Under the pieces are notes generated by a model. It had not been told where the DNA came from, ran no database searches, and worked only from the letters and a program-made list of their open reading frames with translations. 64,000 nucleotides of DNA from Nitrospiraceae bacterium (GTDB lineage Bacteria; Nitrospirota; Nitrospiria; Nitrospirales; UBA2166), in the NCBI GenBank assembly GCA_002726235.1, contig PBSN01000008.1, forward strand, positions 171,645 through 235,644, in the 5' to 3' direction. This document shows positions 59,503 to 64,000 of this stretch, piece after piece. Each line of letters starts with the position of its first letter. Within the stretch, counting starts at the first letter, position 1. The position numbers and the translations under genes are program-made.

Positions 59503-60864
59503 ATGATGGCTAGTCGTGCCACGGCTCGAGCAACAGGCTCTTTTGCGGCCTACACGGTGTCTGAACTCACGAGCTTGATAAGGGCGTCCCTGGAATCTGC
59601 ATTCGGGACGATTTGGGTAGAAGGTGAGATCTCGAACTTTCGTTTGGCGCCAAGTGGACATACGTATCTTACGCTAAAGGATGAGGTGAGTGGGATTCGT
59701 GCAGTTGTCTTCCGAGGAGTCGGAAAACGTCTTGGATTTTGTTTGGAAAATGGGCTACGTGTGGTGTGTCGAGGCCGCCTTACCGTGTATGAGCCACGCG
59801 GTGACTACCAAATCATTATCGATGCGCTTGAACCGAAAGGGATTGGAGCGCGGCAGTTGGCACTCGAACAATTAAAGGCTCGTCTTGCCGACGAGGGGCT
59901 GTTTGATACCGCACGCAAGCGTGCGCTCCCTTCCTTCCCTCAACAGATTGGCGTTGTAACGTCGATCGCTGGAGCAGTGGTATGGGATATTATCAAGGTT
60001 GTTCATCGCCGCTTTCCTTTGGCAGATATCTTGATTTTCCCCGTTACGGTTCAAGGTCAATTGGCGGGAAGGGATATTGCCCGGATGATTCGTGAGTTAA
60101 ACACACAAAGGACATCGGACGTTCTGATTGTCGCACGAGGTGGTGGGTCTGCTGAGGACTTGCGGGCGTTTAATGAAGAACAGGTAGCTCGTGCGATTTA
60201 TCAGAGCAGGGTTCCAGTGATTTCAGCAGTAGGGCACGAGATTGACTATACTGTGGCGGATCTTGTTGCAGACTACCGAGCTTCGACACCATCCGCTGCT
60301 GCAGAAGCCGCGACTCCTGCTCTCACAGAGCTAGTGAATAGACTTCAATCCAATCACACGAGGCTTGCTCATTCCTTTAGCCGACTGTTACAGCAGTGGT
60401 GGGCCAAGGTGGAGGCTTTGAACGTTGCAGGGTTAGATCCGCAGGCTGTGTTACAGCGATATTTGCAACGTGTGGATGAGTTAGAAACGAGAATTGGTGT
60501 GTGTGTCATGCGCAACATTGATCGTGTGAAAGAGCACGTATTGGGGTTATGTCAGGGCCTTGGATATTGTGGCCCAACCAAACATACTGTTAGGCTGGTC
60601 GAGCGTGTATCACATCTGACGCTTCGTCAAGATAAACAGATTGTATCTTTTCTTGAAACAAAGAGTAGGGCGGTGGAGAGTGCCGGAGCTCGTCTACATG
60701 CGTTGAGTCCACTCGCGGTTTTGGAGAGAGGCTACGCAATTGCCAGACACTGGCCATCATTGAAGCTTTTGCGGGCAGCGACTGATGCGCGGGTACATGA
60801 TCGCGTACAGCTTCAGCTTTTCAATGGCTGTCTTCTTTGTAAGGTGCAGGAGGTTCAGCAATAA
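59503..60864 (+). CDS. xseA: Exodeoxyribonuclease VII large subunit
   Basis: Catalytic subunit of the processive single-strand DNA exonuclease ExoVII. The 453-aa product (from ATG 59503) opens with the OB-fold domain (IWVEGEISNFRLAPSGHTYL, TLKDEVSGIRAVVFRG) and continues with VGVVTSIAGAVVWDI-type sequence (IGVVTSIAGAVVWDIIKVV), DVLIVARGGGSAEDLRAFNE (about 203-222), VISAVGHEIDYTVADLVADY and RASTPSAAAEAATP, the family's catalytic signatures. A TTG at 59488 overlaps the ymdB stop (TTGA) and would add 5 residues. ExoVII acts in mismatch repair and DNA end processing. It is followed by xseB after 60 bp, which contain a small hairpin. Confidence 0.95.
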   Translation: MMASRATARATGSFAAYTVSELTSLIRASLESAFGTIWVEGEISNFRLAPSGHTYLTLKDEVSGIRAVVFRGVGKRLGFCLENGLRVVCRGRLTVYEPRGDYQIIIDALEPKGIGARQLALEQLKARLADEGLFDTARKRALPSFPQQIGVVTSIAGAVVWDIIKVVHRRFPLADILIFPVTVQGQLAGRDIARMIRELNTQRTSDVLIVARGGGSAEDLRAFNEEQVARAIYQSRVPVISAVGHEIDYTVADLVADYRASTPSAAAEAATPALTELVNRLQSNHTRLAHSFSRLLQQWWAKVEALNVAGLDPQAVLQRYLQRVDELETRIGVCVMRNIDRVKEHVLGLCQGLGYCGPTKHTVRLVERVSHLTLRQDKQIVSFLETKSRAVESAGARLHALSPLAVLERGYAIARHWPSLKLLRAATDARVHDRVQLQLFNGCLLCKVQEVQQ

Positions 60865-60924
60865 TGCGTTTGAGTCTGGGAATCCTATCCATCCTGAGAT
60901 GGAATATCTACAAGGATGTTGCCG

Positions 60925-61215
60925 ATGGCCGTTCGGAAATTTGAAAGCGCCCTTGCACGTCTTGAGGTTATCGTTGCTGAATTGGAGCAAGGAGAATTGC
61001 CTATGGATGCTTCACTGAAAATTTTTGAAGAAGGCGTTCGACTCTCAAAACAGTGTATGAAGATGTTGGAGGATGCGGAAAAAAAAGTTGAGGTTTTGCT
61101 TCAGGGGGAGGATGGGAAAATGTATCCGAAGCCCTTTCCCCCCGACTCTGGGCAGACAAACAAAGATATGATTATTGATGAAGCTGCATCGGCAATTCTA
61201 GAGGAAGAACATTAG
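60925..61215 (+). CDS. xseB: Exodeoxyribonuclease VII small subunit
   Basis: Non-catalytic subunit that assembles with XseA. The 96-aa product has the family helix-hairpin: KFESALARLEVIVAELEQGE (about 5-24), LPMDASLKIFEEGVRLSKQC and LEDAEKKVEVLLQGEDGK; the first helix gives the A-x-x-x-LE-x-IV signature. ATG 60925 follows AAGGA at 60912-60916 by 8 bp; ATG 60916 in the same frame has no site at that spacing. It ends with an acidic tail (AASAILEEEH). Its last 5 bp overlap the proposed ATT start of tlyA, with the GAGGA of that site inside the xseB coding region. Confidence 0.92.
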   Translation: MAVRKFESALARLEVIVAELEQGELPMDASLKIFEEGVRLSKQCMKMLEDAEKKVEVLLQGEDGKMYPKPFPPDSGQTNKDMIIDEAASAILEEEH

Positions 61216-61996
61216 TCGGCAAAAGGAACGTCTTGATTGTCACCTCGAGCGTCGCGGTTATGTATCAAGTCGGGAGCAGGCAAAACGCTTTATTCTTGCT
61301 GGAGCTGTTTCTGTCAATGGACAACGAGTCGATAAGGTCGCCTTCTCAATTCCGACCGATGCGCTCATTCATGTAAATAAACCTGACGATACGTACGTGA
61401 GCCGAGGGGGTGTTAAGCTCGCGGCCGCGCTTGATGCATTGCGCGTCGATCCCAGCGGCGCTGTCGTTCTAGATGTTGGGGCATCGACTGGTGGCTTTAC
61501 TGACTGTGTTTTGCGGCGGGGTGCAAAAAAGGTATATGCCATAGATGTCGGGTATGGACAACTTGCTTGGAAACTACAGCAGGATCAACGTGTGATCGTT
61601 CTTGATCGCAAAAATATCAGATACTTGCCAGATGATTGTATCTCTGAACCCATCGACTTGGTCACGATTGACGTCTCATTCATCTCTTTGCGAAACGTGT
61701 TGCCTCGTGTTCGTGAATTTGTAAAACCGGAGGGAGATATTGTGGCATTGGTCAAACCGCAATTTGAAGTTGGAAAAGGCATGGTTGGCCGTGGCGGAAT
61801 TGTGAGAGATCCTCGGCAACGAAGTGAGGTTGTTGCGGAAGTAATTGCCGCAGCTCACTCGCTTGGGTTGCGTTCAAAAGGAACGGTCCTGTCCCCTATT
61901 ACCGGGCGTGATGGAAACGTTGAGATCTTTGTGCATTTCACGCCGGGGTTTGTATCTGACATGCTCTCGGTTGTGCGTGAGGACCGTATCTCCTGA
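61211..61996 (+). CDS. tlyA: TlyA-family rRNA 2'-O-methyltransferase / S4-domain protein
   Basis: RNA methyltransferase with an S4 RNA-binding domain; TlyA of mycobacteria methylates C1409 in 16S and C1920 in 23S rRNA. The S4 domain is encoded directly upstream of the usual ATG/GTG region: SRQKERLDCHLERRGYVSSR, AKRFILAGAVSVNGQRVDKV and ALIHVNKPDDTYVSRGGVKL. It runs on into the FtsJ-like methyltransferase (VVLDVGASTGGFTDCVLRRG, VYAIDVGYGQLAWKLQ, DLVTIDVSFISLRNVLPRV, VALVKPQFEVGKG). No ATG, GTG or TTG occurs in frame before GTG 61397, which would remove the whole S4 domain. ATT 61211, five bases after GAGGA, restores the standard 261-aa protein. A methyltransferase of standard family length is highly likely; the ATT start is inferred. 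Confidence 0.82.
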   Translation: MSRQKERLDCHLERRGYVSSREQAKRFILAGAVSVNGQRVDKVAFSIPTDALIHVNKPDDTYVSRGGVKLAAALDALRVDPSGAVVLDVGASTGGFTDCVLRRGAKKVYAIDVGYGQLAWKLQQDQRVIVLDRKNIRYLPDDCISEPIDLVTIDVSFISLRNVLPRVREFVKPEGDIVALVKPQFEVGKGMVGRGGIVRDPRQRSEVVAEVIAAAHSLGLRSKGTVLSPITGRDGNVEIFVHFTPGFVSDMLSVVREDRIS

Positions 61997-61997
61997 G

Positions 61998-62924
61998 ATG
62001 AAAGTTTTAGTGACCGGGGGGGCAGGATTTATTGGTTCTCATCTCGTTCACCGCTTTGTGGAGGCAGGACACAATGTCGTGGTGGTTGATAATCTCTCTG
62101 CCGGAAAGCAGAAGAATATTCATCCTAAGGCCCGCTTTTACAAAGTGGATATTACTGGCTCTGGGTTGCGGCGGGTTTTTGAGAAAGAAAAACCAGAGGT
62201 TGTCAGCCATCATGCGGCACAGGCTGGTGTTCGGCAATCGATAGAGGATCCGCTATTTGACGCTCGGGTGAACATTCTTGGAACGATTAATCTTCTCCAA
62301 GAATGTATTGTTGCCAATGTCCGACAAATCATCTTTGCTTCGTCTGGTGGGGCAATCTATCGTGAATCGAAAACGGCACCTCCATCTGAACGTGGTGTGG
62401 TGAAACCATTGTCTGCGTATGGAATTGGAAAGTTTTCCAGCGACCTTTATCTTCGGTATTTTTGGCATATTTACCGATTGAATTATGTCAGTTTTCGGTA
62501 CGCAAATGTCTATGGTCCTCGGCAGGATCCATCTGGTGAAGCTGGCGTCGTGGCTATTTTTGCGGAAAAGTTGCTCCAAGGAAAGTCTCCAGTTATCAAT
62601 GGGACAGGAAAACAGACGCGTGATTTTGTCTATATCGATGATGTGGTTGAGGCAAACTATCAAGCGTTTCATGCTAAGGCAAGGGGGATATTTAACGTCG
62701 GCACTGGCAAGGAAACATCAATTAATCAAATCTTTCGACACACTGCCGGCTGTATCGATTCGATGATAAAGCCGTCTTTTGGACCTGCGAAACAAGGAGA
62801 GGTAATGAGAAGCGTATTAGATGCATCACGGATTCGACGCACACTATCTTGGAAGCCGAAAGTTTCGATTAAGGAAGGACTTCGCCGAACGGTTGATTCC
62901 TTTAAAGCGGAGCGGACACGTTAA
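61998..62924 (+). CDS. NAD-dependent epimerase/dehydratase (GalE-like)
   Basis: Short-chain-dehydrogenase-fold enzyme acting on a nucleotide sugar, probably a UDP-glucose 4-epimerase or related epimerase. The 308-aa protein starts MKVLVTGGAGFIGSHLVHRF (Rossmann GxxGxxG), has VSHHAAQAGVRQSIEDP, FASSGGAIYRE, the catalytic SAYGIGKFSSDLYLRYF (Tyr and Lys of YxxxK) and FRYANVYGPRQDP, plus DFVYIDDVVEA. The nucleotide-binding ending (FNVGTGKETSINQIF) is typical. ATG 61998 is chosen because it directly follows the tlyA stop (TGAGATG) and opens the Rossmann fold; an earlier reading from 61845 lies inside tlyA. It may feed surface polysaccharide with the dehydrogenase at 63311. Substrate not decided. 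Confidence 0.9.
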   Translation: MKVLVTGGAGFIGSHLVHRFVEAGHNVVVVDNLSAGKQKNIHPKARFYKVDITGSGLRRVFEKEKPEVVSHHAAQAGVRQSIEDPLFDARVNILGTINLLQECIVANVRQIIFASSGGAIYRESKTAPPSERGVVKPLSAYGIGKFSSDLYLRYFWHIYRLNYVSFRYANVYGPRQDPSGEAGVVAIFAEKLLQGKSPVINGTGKQTRDFVYIDDVVEANYQAFHAKARGIFNVGTGKETSINQIFRHTAGCIDSMIKPSFGPAKQGEVMRSVLDASRIRRTLSWKPKVSIKEGLRRTVDSFKAERTR

Positions 62925-62935
62925 GAGAATATCGT

Positions 62936-63268
62936 GTGACCACTGAATCCGAGATTCTTCTCTTATCAACCACATCGACGCGAGCTGAAGCCGAAAGTCT
63001 TGGACGCTTGCTGATAGAAAAGCGGTTTGTGGCTTGCGTCAATATCATTCCACATCTCATGTCGATTTTTTTGTGGGAAGATTCAATTGCGACTGAAGAG
63101 GAAGTGCTTTTGCTGATGAAATCGACGATGGGACGATTTGAGGATATTGAAAAATTTATCAAAGAACATCATAGCTATTCCGTTCCTGAAATCATTGCCG
63201 TGCCGATTCTGAAAGGATCGCGTGAGTATCTATCCTGGATACACGAGATGACGAGTGTAACCCCATGA
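62936..63268 (+). CDS. cutA: CutA-family divalent-cation tolerance protein
   Basis: Small trimeric ferredoxin-fold protein of the CutA family; linked to Cu2+ tolerance in E. coli, but its role is uncertain in most bacteria. The 110-aa product (GTG 62936) reads EILLLSTTSTRAEAESLGRL (residues about 5-24), FVACVNIIPHLMSIFLWEDS (about 31-50), TEEEVLLLMKST and HSYSVPEIIAVPILKGSREY, covering the conserved CVNI and PEI segments. The family's W-x-G-x-I-E-x-x-x-E stretch appears as LWEDSIATEEE. It lies 11 bp after the epimerase. Its stop is 42 bp from that of the convergent dehydrogenase gene. Confidence 0.9.
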   Translation: MTTESEILLLSTTSTRAEAESLGRLLIEKRFVACVNIIPHLMSIFLWEDSIATEEEVLLLMKSTMGRFEDIEKFIKEHHSYSVPEIIAVPILKGSREYLSWIHEMTSVTP

Positions 63269-63310
63269 CGGTTTGGATGTGGGTTTCTGGCTTGTGGCGT
63301 ACCGGAGCGG

Positions 63311-64000
63311 TTACAACTTTAGGACACGGCCTGGAGGGGACTGTACGTCCTTCGTGGCATTTCTGGTATCAATGATTAACGTTGAGTTTGCAACAACGAA
63401 AGCCCAGTCATAACTCGAATGGTCAGTGACGATGACGACACAATCGGCAGCAGTGAGTGCAGAAGGAGTAAGATCCTTGATGAAAGTTGGAGCAGGCGTT
63501 GTGGGATAGTCTGAGATGTATGGGTCATTCCACGAGATCACTGCTCTTCGAGCCTGCAAAAGGGTGATGATATCCAATGCTGGCGATTCTCTGATATCTG
63601 CGACATCTTTTTTATAGGATAGCCCCAAGACGAGGATGTTTGACCCATTCACGCTCTTCTTGATCTGATTCAATCCCTCCGCGATCATATCGACAACATA
63701 TTGAGGCATCGCTGCGTTGATTTCACCTGCCATTTCAATGAATCGGGCCTTGTAGTTCAAGGTTTTGAGTTTCCACGCTAGATAGTGAGGGTCGACAGGA
63801 ATGCAATGTCCGCCCAATCCTGGGCCAGGATAGAACGGCATAAAGCCATAGGGTTTAGTCGATGCAGCATGAATTACTTCCCACACATCAAGTCCGAGTT
63901 TCTGTGCCATGATTGCCACTTCGTTCACCAAGCCGATGTTGACACTGCGAAACGTATTTTCAAGAAGTTTGACCATTTCTGCAGCCTCGGTTGACGAAAC
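63311..64000 (-). CDS. Nucleotide-sugar dehydrogenase, C-terminal part (runs off window)
   Basis: UDP-glucose/GDP-mannose dehydrogenase family, most like WbpA/WecC-type UDP-HexNAc dehydrogenases that oxidise C6 to uronates for surface polysaccharides. The visible 229 codons contain EVAIMAQKLGLDVWEVI, the catalytic-cysteine motif PGPGLGGHCIPVDPHYL (GGHC), the central dimer helix (INAAMPQYVVDMIAEG) and the C-terminal UDP-binding domain (ILVLGLSYKKDVADIRESPA, about 115-134 from the first Met seen). Reading continues unbroken to the edge (VSSTEAAEMVKLLENTFRSV), so the N-terminal Rossmann domain lies beyond 64000. GGHCIPVDPHYL is more typical of WbpA-like than of Ugd-type enzymes. Confidence 0.9.
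   Translation of the reverse strand, partial: VSSTEAAEMVKLLENTFRSVNIGLVNEVAIMAQKLGLDVWEVIHAASTKPYGFMPFYPGPGLGGHCIPVDPHYLAWKLKTLNYKARFIEMAGEINAAMPQYVVDMIAEGLNQIKKSVNGSNILVLGLSYKKDVADIRESPALDIITLLQARRAVISWNDPYISDYPTTPAPTFIKDLTPSALTAADCVVIVTDHSSYDWAFVVANSTLIIDTRNATKDVQSPPGRVLKL

Noticed and set aside
60863-60943. Short reading frame of 26 codons starting at TAATG after xseA
   Set aside because: It has no family match or ribosome site of its own and runs into xseB in another frame.
61397-61996. TlyA starting at GTG 61397
   Set aside because: This start would delete the whole S4 domain, which is encoded in frame directly upstream.
1-64000. Mobile elements, CRISPR arrays, tRNA and rRNA genes
   Set aside because: I found no transposase or integrase motifs, no regularly spaced repeats and no tRNA T-arm or rRNA signatures in the intergenic regions.

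Overview
This is a contiguous stretch of bacterial chromosome, dense with housekeeping genes. I see no transposase, integrase, phage structural gene, CRISPR array, rRNA or tRNA. The cell is Gram-negative (RND efflux pair, lipoprotein signals, Sec/Tat export, Mre/Rod wall system, SurA/PpiD-type periplasmic chaperone) and respires (SCO1-type copper chaperone, small c-type cytochrome, PQQ-type sugar dehydrogenase). It probably makes hopanoids (HpnH). GC content looks moderate, about half. The block ilvB-ilvN-ilvC-psd-pssA-leuA-leuB-asd and the run zapB-zapA-rny-ymdB-xseA-xseB-tlyA fit Nitrospirota or a deltaproteobacterial-type lineage. I favour a moderate-GC Nitrospira relative, but this is inference with low to moderate confidence.

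Layout. 1-1521: 5' part of leuS (minus). 1813-9302: hpnH, an unknown gene, tatA, an RND efflux pair and an unknown membrane protein. 9322-12624: NSS transporter, mutM, a small cytochrome c overlapping mutM tail to tail, and ribE. 12860-22815: a strong promoter, then branched-chain amino acid genes interleaved with phosphatidylethanolamine synthesis genes, followed by asd and a SpoIID-like gene. 22843-27692 (minus): a five-gene unit gpsA-larB-larC-pdxA-DUF3047 behind a consensus sigma-70 promoter. 27884-38429: a looser region of exported proteins (PQQ-type dehydrogenase, CHRD protein, lamin-tail lipoprotein, unknown exported protein), a frameshifted Gfo/Idh/MocA oxidoreductase, ahcY, and a three-gene unit of cupredoxin-like protein, ion transporter and CBS protein. 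38453-41399: SCO1 plus a HEAT-repeat protein, and a SurA/PpiD-like protein lacking its isomerase domain. 41572-51674: mreBCD-mrdA-rodA-rng-topA and an AtpZ-like gene. 51699-53614 (minus): rlmN-larE. 53640-63268: Slt-type transglycosylase, zapB-zapA, an unassigned 604-bp gap, then rny-ymdB-xseA-xseB-tlyA-epimerase-cutA. 63311-64000: 3' part of a nucleotide-sugar dehydrogenase (minus).

How the genes work together. Acetolactate synthase and ketol-acid reductoisomerase feed valine, leucine and isoleucine synthesis, with leuA and leuB for leucine. Psd and PssA make phosphatidylethanolamine and GpsA supplies the glycerol-phosphate backbone. LarB, LarC and LarE form the complete known route to the nickel-pincer nucleotide cofactor, but no LarA-type enzyme lies in the window. 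MreBCD, PBP2 and RodA build the lateral wall, and ZapA/ZapB assist division.

The most distinctive observations are a tlyA gene that needs an ATT start codon to keep its S4 domain, the orphan Lar cofactor pathway, the 107-bp antisense overlap of mutM and a cytochrome gene, a single-base frameshift in an oxidoreductase, a perfect 15-bp hairpin inside a coding region, and the cupredoxin-transporter-CBS operon.
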